Shown here: positions 59,901 through 64,000 of the stretch, one piece after another | Numbering within the stretch: the stretch's first letter is position 1 | Layout: each line of letters starts with the position of its first letter | Source: Durusdinium trenchii | Lineage: Eukaryota; Sar; Dinophyceae; Suessiales; Symbiodiniaceae | Assembly: GCA_963970005.1 (NCBI GenBank) | Contig: CAXAMN010022906.1 | Location: forward strand, 812,986 to 876,985 | Direction of reading: 5' to 3' | Length of the DNA: 64,000 nt | Position numbers and translations under genes: made by a program | The notes under the pieces: model-generated | Told to the model about the DNA's origin: nothing | The model's database searches: none | Seen by the model: only the letters and a program-made list of their open reading frames with translations

Positions 59901-62701
59901 TGATCCTTTTTGGTGATCTACCGGTGTTTTGAACGAGGCTCGTGAAGAGGTCTCGCGAAGAGATGTGCTCCTCAGTTCAAACACGGTCGTCTCCCCTGAT
60001 GCTCTCAACTTCAGTTCGAGTCTTTTGTTCACACCGGGTACAACGACCCCAGGCCTGTTCGTACGCGGAAAAAGACGCATGCGGCTATTTCTTCATTGCT
60101 TCCTCTTTTATTTACTTATCACAAAAAGCTTTTCATAACCAGAGGTTGACCCACATTTCAAGGCATTCCACAATTTCAAGGCATTGGCAACAAAAAGAAG
60201 AATTAGCCGGGTAGAAGGCTACAATGAGCTAAGGGCACTATGTCACTCACTAAGGGCCATAGGCATGAGCATTGAGATGTTCAAGCCTGACTCCAGACTC
60301 CATTAGGACCCATTGACAGCAGAGGAGAGCATTAGGACCGGAGAGAGAAGCAATTCAAACCACATATTAGAAACATATAGTTATGTATTACCTGCAGAAA
60401 GCTGACATCCGCATAGAACTTTAACATATAAAAAACGTTTTCTATGAAAAACACATGTATTCAATTCATTTTACATGTCAGCAGGGGGTTACTGAAGCAA
60501 TCGTTCCATGAAAGGTAAAGTTTAAAAACATGTGTTTTAGTACCACTGTGAAACACACACCCGCATAGCGTCCCTTTCTGCAAAAAAAACGAGATACCAT
60601 GTGATTTGCCACTAAAGTAGTCTGAAGGATATATACGTATATATATATATATACACACAGTAAAAACGTCACAACATGTGACAACAAGTGACCTCCTACT
60701 AGAGTATATGCTGGGTCTAGAAGAGTCTAGACGAGAGGGGCTTCCCAAACAGATAGTGTATTGGAGTTGAGGCTCAAAGAAATTCCACTGCTCACCTAGG
60801 GATCTGTATGTTCCGTGCAGCATTGGTCTCAGTTTATAGAAGACCAAAGAACTTCATCATCAGCTGCACAAATTCAGCAGGTCCACCTTGTTGGGCGAGA
60901 GTTGTAGAGTCATCCCCTGAAACATGTGTGTCTTGAGGGAGAGCTCCATAATGACCGTCGCCGACTTCATCCTCCCGTTGACTAAGTACATGGCTGTGGC
61001 AACCAAAAAGGCCATAGGGCCCAAACACCTGAGATTGGTAAATTTTCACCACTTGGTTTTGGGATATGCAGTGCTTTACTTTGACAGACAGCTCCAAACA
61101 CGAGAACTTTAAACTTCTCATGTCAGGCCCTGTTGCCTATTGACCCATGTTTTGTTGGTCCTAGGCCACAGGGACTTGAAGCCGGAAAATTTCTTGTGGC
61201 TTGTCTGCGCGGTGGTGGGCTCCATGAAGATGCACCGATCCAGAAATGGCGATGCTTTTGGAGGACACCAAAATCTAGAAATTGAACCGCCATCCTCAAT
61301 CGAAAATCGTGGAGTGGCTTCGCTGTTCGGGCATAATTAGGAAACAGACAGCCCTCCGCCCGTCCCATCCATCTTGCACATCTATATGTCTCTCTTTTTG
61401 ACCTATCTGACCTGTTTGATATGTTATCTAGTTCCGTCCACCTCTGAGCCTCTCTCTTGTTCTTCTCCTTCTCCTTTTTCTCTCTCGCTCTCTTTATCTC
61501 CCCCTCTCTCTCTTGCTCGGCCATCAATAAAGTCAAGGGCGGCAATAGGTTTGCACAAGTCTTCAGTGAATGCTCCGATGGACACTGATAAGTTTGGCTG
61601 GAGATTTACTGTACTTTTCCTCCTTTTTCTCGACCAATGTGGAATGATCGCCCGAGAGACTCTCTCAGCAGAACCAGTCCAGGTACCTCAGCATGGTGTG
61701 TCCCTTTCCATTGGTAAGAAGATTGGTTACTTTTTTCAGGGGTGCACATGCTAGGTAGGGGACCTGCCCTGTGGAGAAAGCTCTTTTAATTTAGCTGTTT
61801 TTTAGCTGACCAGGGCGCAAGCCTCCCACATCCCAAGACAACTAGTAACAACGAAGTTGAACATGTTGAAGGAAGGCACTCGGAAAATCAGCAACACAAT
61901 TCCCACCCCACACACCTGAATCCAGTGCAATAGATGGGGTAGGGGTAGAGCTCCCCCCAGTGGTGACATCGAATCCCACTGGCCGAATCCCAGGTTCCTT
62001 TCCAAGGTTCGGCGGTGTTGGAGGAAACGACGCTTCCTTCGGTGGACCTCGGGAAGCCCTTCGGTGGGTTGCTGCCTTCTTTTGGGACGAAGAGATGAGC
62101 AGGGCCCCAGGGCATGGCTTTATTGATCCGATCAGCTGATGAGCATGTACCAGCCAATGACTGGTCGCCAAGACGATGTGTAACAGAGTGGCCCATGACT
62201 TGACGGGCCTGGTTTGGCTGGGTTTTGACACCAAACTGGTTTTCATCAGCATGTCCAAGAAGGGAAAAGGGAGATTTGGAGAGTTCCTAGATGCATCCCC
62301 AACTGAAGACAGAAGATCGAAGATCACGCGATGACCATGCCGGGAATGGACTCAAGGCATGCCCCACAAGTTGCTCAGAACATGCGGATCGAACCGATCC
62401 ACTCTGGTCCACAGAGGAACGAAGCATGCTGAACATGGAAAGAGGACCGCATGGACCAAAACCACAGGATGCCCCTTCAAGAGAGAAGGGAAGTCTGAGA
62501 GGATAACGTGAGAACAAACTGTTCCTCTTCATGGGTCGGACCTATGAGTATCGTTGGGGCAGTGGTCTCATAGTGGTTGATTTTTGCGGTACATGGATGC
62601 TTCTCCATCTTTTGTGCTCATGGTGATCTGACGACCTCCACATGAGTGAGGATACCTTGTTCACACAGGCTCCCATTGACCAGAACCAGCTCAAGCTAAT
62701 T
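38829..62701 (+). CDS. Calcium-dependent (CAMK/CDPK-type) protein kinase, multi-exon, 3' end not found
   Basis: Ten exons (38829-38927, 39615-39661, 40039-40084, 40855-40905, 41665-41713, 42203-42267, 50656-50693, 52656-52702, 61165-61202, 62651-62701) join in phase into one Ser/Thr kinase domain. It has a Gly-rich loop GEGTYGSV, the VRAIK ATP-binding lysine, an alpha-C helix ERFKQEIDIMK, then MDHPNIIKLYETFED, hinge LVMELCSGGELFDKIIE, FYMH and catalytic loop HRDLKPEN. The order and wording match CDPK-type kinases, which phosphorylate substrates in response to Ca2+ through C-terminal EF-hands. The DFG exon and EF-hands lie beyond what I could find. Three donors are non-canonical: GC at 40085, 42268 and 50694, and GA at 52703. 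A copia element (antisense) and a second retroelement sit in its introns. Whether the locus is a functional gene is not shown. Confidence 0.85.
39615..39661 (+). CDS. Kinase exon, Gly-rich loop
   Basis: The acceptor gtgcag|gcc opens AKKLGEGTYGSVSSG plus two bases of Arg; the donor is gtttgg. GEGTYGSV is the nucleotide-binding loop (subdomain I). Confidence 0.85.
40039..40084 (+). CDS. Kinase exon, catalytic lysine (VRAIK)
   Basis: The acceptor gccgag|g completes Arg, then HRTTGAVRAIKTMSK. The only in-phase donor that joins GHVKNMERF is GC (aag|gcggag). The Lys of 'AIK' is the ATP-contacting residue of subdomain II. Confidence 0.8.
40855..40905 (+). CDS. Kinase exon, alpha-C helix
   Basis: The acceptor cctggcag|ggc opens GHVKNMERFKQEIDIMK; the donor is aag|gttctt, phase 0. 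The Glu of 'KQEI' is the conserved alpha-C glutamate (subdomain III). Confidence 0.9.
41665..41713 (+). CDS. Kinase exon, subdomain IV
   Basis: The acceptor gacccacag|gtc opens VMDHPNIIKLYETFED and one base of Arg; the donor is gtttgg. The HPNI motif is typical of CAMK-group kinases. Confidence 0.9.
42203..42267 (+). CDS. Kinase exon, hinge and subdomain V
   Basis: The acceptor accctccag|gc completes Arg, then RHLYLVMELCSGGELFDKII and Glu. The donor is GC (gag|gcttgg), chosen because the next exon starts AGHF in phase 0. The copia element begins 276 bases downstream in the following intron. Confidence 0.9.
42543..42780 (-). repeat. 3' LTR of the copia element (238 bp)
   Basis: Matches 50257-50484 except for an extra 10-bp 'tacctaaagg' duplication and one T/G difference (cctctgtg against cctcggtg). 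Its plus-strand start TGTGGCTATCAGCCACA is a 7-bp stem hairpin with a 3-base loop. The RT reading frame ends five bases inside this LTR. Confidence 0.97.
42776..44710 (-). CDS. Copia reverse transcriptase / RNase H (pol C-terminal part)
   Basis: 644 codons. The RT (RVT_2) part has KWVLTWKED at about residues 126-134, SFDIKTAF with catalytic Asp190, and the THVDD box at 281-285 (Thr-His instead of the usual Tyr-Val before DD). The RNase H part has Asp438 (FGDAS), Glu491 (SAEAYA), Asp537 (ITDCKS) and Asp586 (LADCLTK), a complete acidic set. The frame overlaps the upstream integrase frame by 74 bases in a different register, so expression would need a +1 shift (or it is a mutation). The last codons (KKKIES) are the polypurine tract and the stop lies in the LTR. 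The printed start Met is probably not a real start. Confidence 0.95.
   Translation of the reverse strand: MGIQWWLMHVYIVEGVNDNGEAVYDQGTLWSEESCQIAEAQVCSFEFVVPVKALEKFCRNPCYHAEALNKAAKKTHTEVQYKHLSAAEKKQFDEAKKRELKCWIETETVEPLLRHKIHPSRIMSSKWVLTWKEDHGSPSGRKPKARLVIRGFQDPEVGIVSTESPTLSRDGRMMIMQTVSSLHWRIQSFDIKTAFLRGKSDERILAMHPVPEFQELLGSNSEQVLLLKGNAYGRVDAPLLFYKELRKRLEEVGFETHPLDNCLFLLRDPYDSTKLDGILGTHVDDGIGGGNQRFDKALEQLQKKLPFGNQEYKRFKFTGLTIEQRDDYSIKIGQEDYVHQIEAIDVAKIRRKETESPVSNHEQHQLRALCGSLQYVAVHSRPDIMAKVSFLQKRVCDAKIKDLLEANKILREAKDTATTSVLVQPIPMKDVTFASFGDASFASEQQLKAQQGVFIAACTKELGENKISSISPLTWHSKQISRVVRSTLSAEAYAMSSSLDKLTWLRCMWAVIKDGCFKWQTPEKSLKNETKALLITDCKSLYDLVNKMATPNCQEWRTTIEVMLIKQQTQDNTECRWISTAIMLADCLTKPMDSSFLRRVLTLGKFRIYDDDSALKENPNRKFSSRWIESFAEPCNSKKKIESM
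42781..42800 (-). promoter_or_regulatory. Polypurine tract (plus-strand primer site)
   Basis: On the minus strand the purine run GAAAAAGAAAATAGAG ends four bases before the 3' LTR, the expected position for priming second-strand synthesis. It is also coding sequence for the last residues of pol. Confidence 0.6.
44637..49220 (-). CDS. Copia protease - methyltransferase-like - integrase frame
   Basis: One open frame of 1527 codons. Residues 133-230: aspartic protease with DTGAS at 138-142. Residues 578-770: Rossmann/methyltransferase-like segment (separate entry). Residues 1044-1080: HHCC zinc finger (His1044/His1049, Cys1077/Cys1080). Residues 1107-1199: integrase core with Asp1107, Asp1165, Glu1199. 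Residues 1315-1376: integrase C-terminal SH3-like part. A CCHC zinc knuckle (CKRCGELGHWKAEC) lies in the same frame just upstream of the first Met (49222-49263), so the gag-pol protein really starts earlier. Residues about 262-540 look out of frame (Arg/Gly/Ser-rich); there the overlapping frame 47594-48370 is the protein-like one. Confidence 0.95.
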   Translation of the reverse strand: MKTTKESQANVASASHEAEENDFFEQVLIEEINSDFEVGSETGNNNQTAFCQEKQFEVGNTKSRNPSPIEPEAQANFSEAVFERAKMFFSKRNQSPIAPIRNSQKQPLDHPTAVPELGLTSKAGQSEGFRTNGMAIIDTGASRSVIGEENLQTFLDLLPESVRSRVKERASRVAFRFGNNQVEHRYKQIHVPIEQDKVRIWLIVEVVPKATPFLLSIQTMKRLGMIVDLQKGSCFLKVLNKSVTLHEGKTGLLMICIQDLCRNSTECQSIFGASSRNKPDSLFVERYANSRRDAPDGKRDCRTCCSESADIADDSVEPGGNPSLHTGGADRTGDNDERTPQRGPIPEGENRRDRTDHEAEHVAPSQGRAVFSPDGKRPRSLGAGGAGVSSPNTTSTSASSAEDANESIDSAENKVSGSREGKLPSPDVTKSSRFKSGWDGSPWKPIADEPITRPKKPAIDVNSGAGSCMDDNCNGSLGPKDDHLGKEESRKDLCHGLRSRSSICELVPEQDQFVGSSDQRFCPLLPNPSADGGAVAPEPIDVKWETLILDASIAVENVQEAKLLKASEFGKTQSFGKQIDLLEVYAQPNSRLAEEVGKHGGTAVRFTRDHGDLSTFEGQVQLLRMICRLRPKHIWVAPECFPWCAWNRFNATQSSRLYERIQRDKNLSKEHLVLCALICKIQVQNGRHFTMENPGTSDMWKQEELEVVMRLTKTVHLDQCRFGLVHPEDDRPLKKHTRLQTTSNQIVRDLDGRRCQQNHEHSQIAGSCKFQGQRMALSRFAAFYPRVFARAAAKSILQEKKQPEALACVEEATEETCPVDEDHPAKRARFEPPREPKRKAEPEKIVKNPLHGKPWDETFQWLQSNLPKSGSVDVSPSSWPGSFLVEHCGFHVKQILAGKSMDKYLVGQSTNPIRKTVCQCRRTKEIFDLGEEQWTKLTLRQQRRNAMPSHIMVCLFGSPVESKEQATASEERQSDPVRSEEMPESRAVEPSSKQISQRADEIRPEEMEDKTTFVPAWSPQSSNNSGPKFHELSRFQQSLIQRMHNNLGHPTAEKLASHLRRLRFSQELVDGASEYLCQSCSERVGPKLTTPGKLKEPKDFNEVTTLDGFEWKSNSGTKYYVIHIFDEATHFHLGRRCQRGTEEAERVVNETWMNWAGPPEVIVHDLAGEFVSQQWKNMLQQNSIRAVTTAAPWQRGRIERHGGTVKEMLSRIDHHIPIKTDKEFDYALNQCFQAKNSMSVAKGFSPEQAVLGKASRVPGSICDDETTISHSLIEGNQLKLKSSSEKCKFEQRQEKHFVDADNSQAIRRAILRQSRGRQHDWKCGELCMVWDKRKAPNILEKGRWVGPCQVVMHETRTIVWVTHLNRLLRVARENMRSVSLREFQSHHGFQQVGDSKRLKEMAEQLETQLRERSGMFQYSDQVENMSYEPSEAAPSNEDQTRSAQPEEEPHRRNSNAENSIEYPPGLDANQIPVIDPNADEELEGQPGTNDPVEPIEPINPSESIGDSMVVNACIYSRRGKRQRGGRL
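45441..46103 (-). other. Integrase domain (zinc finger and DDE core)
   Basis: This is residues 1040-1260 of the 1527-codon frame. The core reads LDGFEW (first Asp), VIVHDLAGEF (second Asp) and GRIERHGG (Glu). The spacing D-57-D-33-E is close to the usual copia integrase. All three acidic residues are present, so the domain looks intact within this frame. Confidence 0.9.
46911..47489 (-). other. Methyltransferase-like Rossmann segment inside copia pol
   Basis: Residues 578-770 of the frame. The start IDLLEVYAQPNSRLAEEVGK resembles the SAM-binding first strand of C5 DNA methyltransferases. HIWVAPECFPWCAW at 633-646 sits where the catalytic P-C motif IV would be (Pro-Glu-Cys, Cys640). FTMENPG at 689-695 resembles the motif VI 'ENV' loop. 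Most canonical methylase residues (PPCQ, the target-recognition domain) are missing or changed, so activity is doubtful; it could be a related nucleotide-modifying or purely structural fold. It is not part of ordinary copia pol. Confidence 0.5.
47594..48370 (-). CDS. Overlapping copia frame: coiled coil plus GK-GKTY module
   Basis: 258 codons in the register one base off the 1527-codon frame, open at least from 48457. It reads like real protein: helical N-terminal half with a coiled-coil-like stretch (SELLSEVQSQKEKIEEIALI, about 54-73), a Pro/Gln/Ser linker, then residues 201-228 WGKKNPGKTYATVYEADRQY followed by VSWCLSRI. That pattern resembles the small 'fGK..Gk...v...d..Yv.W.l' domain known from ExoX-type C-termini (inference). 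The other frame over the same bases is low-complexity. Likely this register is the original one and two indels flank it. Confidence 0.6.
   Translation of the reverse strand: MNAMPTRGEMLQMVKGIAEHVVQSLQTLLMILLNQVATQVSTQEVPTEQVTMMSELLSEVQSQKEKIEEIALIMKQNTSPRRKEEPFSVLTESDQEVWEQEVRVFQAQTPPRHQPAQQKMPMNPSTPPRTKSVAAGKGSFQAQMSPNQAVSSLVGMAAPGSPLPMSPSHDPRSQPSMSIQEQGLAWTTTAMDRWGQKMITWGKKNPGKTYATVYEADRQYVSWCLSRINSLEAPISDFARYCQTRQQMEEQLHQSQLM
49286..50213 (-). CDS. Copia gag (two registers, frameshifted)
   Basis: The first part at 49725-50213 (162 codons, ATG at 50213) is a gag-like helical domain (IWTLLPSFDPGQDDVKEYIA ... FEKAIYKTIQKADESAQSF). It stops at TGA 49725-49727; the protein continues one base over at 49286-49717 (acidic region, then Gly/Lys-rich STGKGKGFGNKGFRKGQSKG). 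That part ends at TAG 49286, while the CCHC zinc knuckle CKRCGELGHWKAEC follows in the first register. Gag would package element RNA. Two single-base breaks prevent a continuous product. Confidence 0.85.
50237..50256 (-). promoter_or_regulatory. Primer-binding site
   Basis: Immediately inside the 5' LTR on the minus strand the sequence is TTGGTAGCGGAGCCCGG. TGGTAGC.GAG is the complement expected for the CCA-ending 3' end of a (possibly initiator Met) tRNA, as in other copia elements. The exact tRNA cannot be named without the host tRNA set. Confidence 0.65.
50257..50484 (-). repeat. 5' LTR of the copia element (228 bp)
   Basis: Direct copy of 42543-42780 with one substitution and a 10-bp deletion. 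It should carry the element promoter on the minus strand; no TATA-like box is obvious inside it. Confidence 0.97.
50656..50693 (+). CDS. Kinase exon, subdomain VIa start
   Basis: The acceptor gagttggcag|gcc opens AGHFRETDAAVV and two bases of Val. A GC donor (gt|gccggg) in phase 2 joins the next exon to read DAAVVVSHILHAIFYMH, which matches the CDPK pattern 'AA.VM.QIL.A..YMH'. A strong-looking gtgagt at 50725 would instead add residues that do not fit the family. The exon lies 171 bases past the copia element. Confidence 0.75.
50725..51118. other. Intron sequence, no feature seen
   Basis: Kinase intron between the AGHF exon and the simple-repeat arrays. Nothing else is recognisable. Confidence 0.4.
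51119..51535. repeat. Consecutive CTCTTC, CTCCT, CTCGG, CTCGT arrays
   Basis: A CCTCTT hexamer array (about 51119-51212) and CTCCTC units give way to a CTCCT pentamer array (about 51241-51323), then CTCGG (about 51323-51370), then CTCGT (about 51370-51448), then TGTC/TGCC units. Neighbouring pentamers differ by one or two bases. Long Ser/Leu/Arg-rich frames on both strands here are not genes. Confidence 0.95.
51945..52400. repeat. TGTC and CTCTCTT arrays with assembly gap
   Basis: TGTC/TGGC/GGTC tetranucleotides (51945-52160) pass into CCCTGT units and a CTCTCTT array to 52400, interrupted by ten Ns at 52305-52314. The true array length is unknown. Confidence 0.95.
52656..52702 (+). CDS. Kinase exon, FYMH segment
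   Basis: The acceptor ctcctcag|g completes Val, then SHILHAIFYMHKTLG and one base T. The donor is GA (t|gagagg): the T joins GC of the next exon to make Cys before HRDLKPEN. This is a phase-confirmed GA donor. The low-complexity repeats end about 255 bases upstream. Confidence 0.8.
52703..56160. other. Kinase intron, no gene seen
   Basis: It holds one CTAG-rich cluster (54565-54622), a short tandem duplication of 'ttgacactttccgggttta' (55213-55270), and no convincing coding sequence. Confidence 0.35.
56478..57023 (+). CDS. Retroelement ORF1-like protein (Pro/Ala/Gln-rich)
   Basis: An ATG in a good context (gccatgg) starts about 181 codons: MASGGSNTGLPAKAAPAMVK, a Pro-rich linker with PPPPPAGGPP, and a basic segment RRLRRQQEQAARRGRRAMRW near the end. 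The low complexity plus basic stretch suits a nucleic-acid-binding first ORF. Function is inferred only from position before the RT. Confidence 0.5.
   Translation: MASGGSNTGLPAKAAPAMVKPKAKPPPAALQRQAQNASSRWDDSGSVSSWVRLDEEAPSTGTSATPVVSAANQVPQPTSSDASQADQPQMVPPPPPAGGPPSSFPTASNAAPAVQAAQSLLDHSNEAPASRRLRRQQEQAARRGRRAMRWGQMAPGDLAHKPLNTQLPGHRLDPTKVKDLF
57027..58064 (+). pseudogene. Broken reading frames between ORF1 and RT
   Basis: Protein-like pieces occur in more than one frame (MDTRDNRIQSPFQGWLIDEV at 57027; DVKVKLEGQLLVHLELRGYR near 57350), consistent with a decayed coding region. No domain was recognised. Confidence 0.35.
58065..59115 (+). pseudogene. Reverse transcriptase, frameshifted
   Basis: The frame 58065-58718 carries FAGWVLDERRAYRQVGV, which resembles RT motif A (catalytic Asp followed by AYRQ). 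It shifts at about 58680-58690 into 58678-59115, with GHSLGLVSAVYNYSRRSA (motif B region), the YDD box in FYFYDDKYGFE (motif C) and WWLGAVFDSRKLQL (motif D/E, thumb entry). YDD is the polymerase active-site signature. At least one single-base break separates the halves. Confidence 0.75.
59116..59771 (+). pseudogene. RT connection and RNase H domain, frameshifted
   Basis: A frame reading LMFGASQLWGKVGRAFLRP (59112 on) ends in LVESLN at a stop created by a 5-base 'tgaac' duplication; the protein then resumes as QWRMLIEAGP. RNase H follows: LIFTDGF (Asp), PVEMVA (Glu), LFLFTDSEVVEAT (Asp), and in a shifted frame DSNPSDAP (last Asp). The acidic residues are all present but spread over broken frames. 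Confidence 0.7.
60575..61164. other. Kinase intron remnant with TA run
   Basis: TATA dinucleotide run near 60630-60655. No coding sequence supported. Confidence 0.4.
61165..61202 (+). CDS. Kinase exon, catalytic loop HRDLKPEN
   Basis: The acceptor tggtcctag|gc completes Cys, then HRDLKPENFLWL. HRDLKPEN is the catalytic loop of Ser/Thr kinases (catalytic Asp; Lys and Asn for phosphate and metal). The donor is probably gtctgc after CTT (phase 0). Confidence 0.85.
61203..62650. other. Kinase intron, no gene seen
   Basis: Pyrimidine-rich run at about 61445-61515; otherwise no feature. Confidence 0.35.
62651..62701 (+). CDS. Kinase exon before DFG
   Basis: The acceptor catgagtgag|gat (or cacacag|gct at 62669) leads to APIDQNQLKLI and the donor att|gttggg. 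CDPK-type kinases read 'API.KN.LK.IDFG' here, so the next exon should begin Asp-Phe-Gly. It was not found before the window end. Confidence 0.7.
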
Positions 62702-63222
62702 GTTGGGGCCCCCAGGGCCGGAAAGCGGAGCTCGGTGCGGGATCGCTGCATGTTTGCGAAGCAGCCATCTTTGAGGGTGTCGCGGTGTCGCCCATTCATC
62801 AGCCCTTCGCCAAGCCGGTGGATCCAACCACCGTGAGTGGGACCAAAGCCGACCAAGCAGGTAGGTGGAGCTGGACTCGCCCGCTTTCGATTCGCAGTTC
62901 ATGTCTGCGTAAAGCATACGATGTCTTCGATCGCCATCCTTTTTCGATGTCTCCGTTGCATGAATGTACATCTGCTCGCTGCTTGGCCCAAAGAGTCCGC
63001 CCGTTGTCACGAGGTGAAGCATTGACAGACAGCCAGGGTTTCTAAGTTTTCTTAAGATCTAAAGGAAACCATGAAATCATGAAAAAGCGCTATAGAACGC
63101 ACAATATTGGCGGTTCAATCAGTTCTTGGTTGGAACCACTTTTCATCGCGCTAAAACCTGGCCCAGCTCCATTTGGCCGGCGCACTGGAGGCTCCGGCGG
63201 CTCCACCGGACCTCGTCCCGCC

Positions 63223-63320
63223 ATGGCTAACACCGCGCGCGCACGTGACGAGGACGAGGACGCCGGGGACGACGCCCCGAAGCTCCGCCGTGTGGCGGAC
63301 GAGTTGCTGGGCTCCAACGA
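63223..63320 (+). CDS. Putative first exon, acidic N-terminus
   Basis: An ATG with a near-ideal context (cccgccatgg) opens MANTARARDEDEDAGDDAPK then LRRVADELLGSNEK. The GC-rich block ends abruptly near a possible GC donor (gaa|gcctac). It could start the gene carrying the repeats at the window end. No family is recognised. Confidence 0.4.
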
Positions 63321-63584
63321 GAAGCCTACACGCTTTGTGTGGTGTTTGTTGTGGGTTTTGGGTCCTTGCATGATCTGAACTGCTCGTTCCAAACGCTTCT
63401 TCTTGCTGCAACAAGCTTGCGGTGACGAGATCATGTGTGTCGTGAGGCAAGTTGTCGCTGGAGAAGCAGCTGTGAGTTTGCTGAGAGTCCTAGCAGAAGA
63501 AGGGGTTCACAAAGGAAACTGCTTGCTGCGGATGCCATCAATGCAATTGCTTCACTGACCCTGTAGACCATCGACCCTGTACCG

Positions 63585-64000
63585 CTGCCCATTGGCTTGC
63601 AGACCTTGACCTTTGGTTGTCGATTCAAATCAGAGCTTGGATGGTGTATCATTTCCCAGCGGCTTGCAGACCTTGACCTTTGGTTGTCGATTCAATCAGA
63701 GCTTGTATGGTGTATTGCTGCCCAGCAGCTTGCTGACCCTGACCTTTGGCGATGACTTTGACCAGAGCCTGCACTGTGCACAGCTGCCCAGCGGCTTGCA
63801 GACCTTGACTTTTGGTCGTGCAGAGTTCACCGCCAGCTTACTGTAGATGGTCTATCGCTGCCCAGCGGCCTGCTGAATTTGTCGCTGCTCAATTGGTCAC
63901 ACACCTGTCCTGCTGAGGAATTGGACTGTCTCGCGCTGCCGAGTAGCCTCCAATACATCCACATTGACGACTTTGGGATCCGTGTTCACCCGACTCTTTG
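63585..64000 (+). pseudogene. Leucine-rich-type repeats (LPSGLQTLTFG units), broken
   Basis: Four 69-nt units encode variants of LPSGLQTLTFGCRFNQSLYGV (23 residues each), a solenoid repeat of the FNIP/LRR kind common in dinoflagellate proteins. The first unit has an extra A (ttcaaatcag against ttcaatcag), shifting frame. After a stop at 63844 the pattern resumes in another frame (LPSGLLNLSLL) and again near 63930 (LPSSLQYIHIDDFG). It continues past the window edge. Either a pseudogene or a tract with sequencing errors. Confidence 0.7.

Larger units (their letters stand above)
56161..60574 (+). mobile_element. Decayed RT/RNase H retroelement with 22-bp inverted termini
   Basis: An ORF1-like frame (56478-57023), a reverse transcriptase (about 58065-59115) and RNase H (about 59268-59771) lie in order on the plus strand. 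GGGACGCTATGCGGGTGTGTGT at 56161-56182 recurs inverted at 60553-60574, a possible element boundary. Inverted termini with RT-RNase H order recall DIRS-like elements, but I see no tyrosine recombinase, so the class is open. Several single-base and 5-base indels break the frame. Confidence 0.65.

Noticed and set aside
62704-62865. GC-rich stretch after the last kinase exon as the DFG exon
   Set aside because: No frame contains DFG or activation-loop motifs, although splice-like sites exist.
1-64000. CRISPR arrays, bacterial operons, ribosome-binding sites
   Set aside because: The window is eukaryotic in organisation. Tandem repeats lack the regular repeat-spacer structure of CRISPR, and no operon-like gene packing exists.

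Overview
The window looks like nuclear DNA of a dinoflagellate, probably Symbiodiniaceae or a close relative. The genes are split into very short exons (about 40-110 nt) separated by long repeat-filled introns. Acceptors are almost all AG|G. Several donors whose reading frame can be tested are GC or GA instead of GT. The mobile elements (a Ty1/copia element with extra domains, a decayed RT/RNase H element) and the 23-residue 'LPSGLQTLTFG' repeats also fit this group. Coding density is very low, and most long open frames in the window are shadows or low-complexity artefacts.

Layout. 1-770: tandem repeat of about 471 bp. 3.1-10.06 kb (+): exons of a KCNH/cyclic-nucleotide-gated type ion channel. 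The C-linker and cyclic-nucleotide-binding exons (8265-10057) join in frame at almost every junction; the transmembrane exons upstream are less certain. 5.7-6.7 kb: CAGCACCGGCACC-type minisatellite. 10.9-14.1 kb: nested inverted and direct repeat complex (foldback-like). 15-30 kb (+): scattered exon-like segments of unknown genes (14995-15100, 16181-16255, 18219-18338 plus 18533-18730, 21409-21493, 23290-23421, 29964-30137), with an assembly gap at 24164. 30-38.8 kb: no gene that I can support.

38.8-62.7 kb (+): one calcium-dependent (CAMK/CDPK-type) protein kinase gene. Ten short exons rebuild kinase subdomains I to just before DFG in a single phase-consistent chain. A 7.9 kb Ty1/copia element (42543-50484, minus strand, near-identical LTRs, 6-bp target duplication) sits in one of its introns. 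Stepwise pentanucleotide arrays (51.1-51.5 kb), a tetranucleotide/CTCTCTT array with a second gap (51.9-52.4 kb) and a decayed RT/RNase H retroelement with 22-bp inverted termini (56.16-60.57 kb) fill further introns. 63.2-64.0 kb: a putative first exon and degenerate leucine-rich-type repeats.

A short CTAG-rich repeat family (units around GCTACTAGGGGCTCCTGGC and ACTAGGAGCAAGGACGC) recurs at more than a dozen places in both orientations, repeatedly right beside recovered exon boundaries. The most unusual coding content is in the copia element. Between protease and integrase it carries a Rossmann/DNA-methyltransferase-like segment and, in another frame, a small 'GK..GKTY..VYE' module. Its reading frame switches five times although the LTRs are almost identical.
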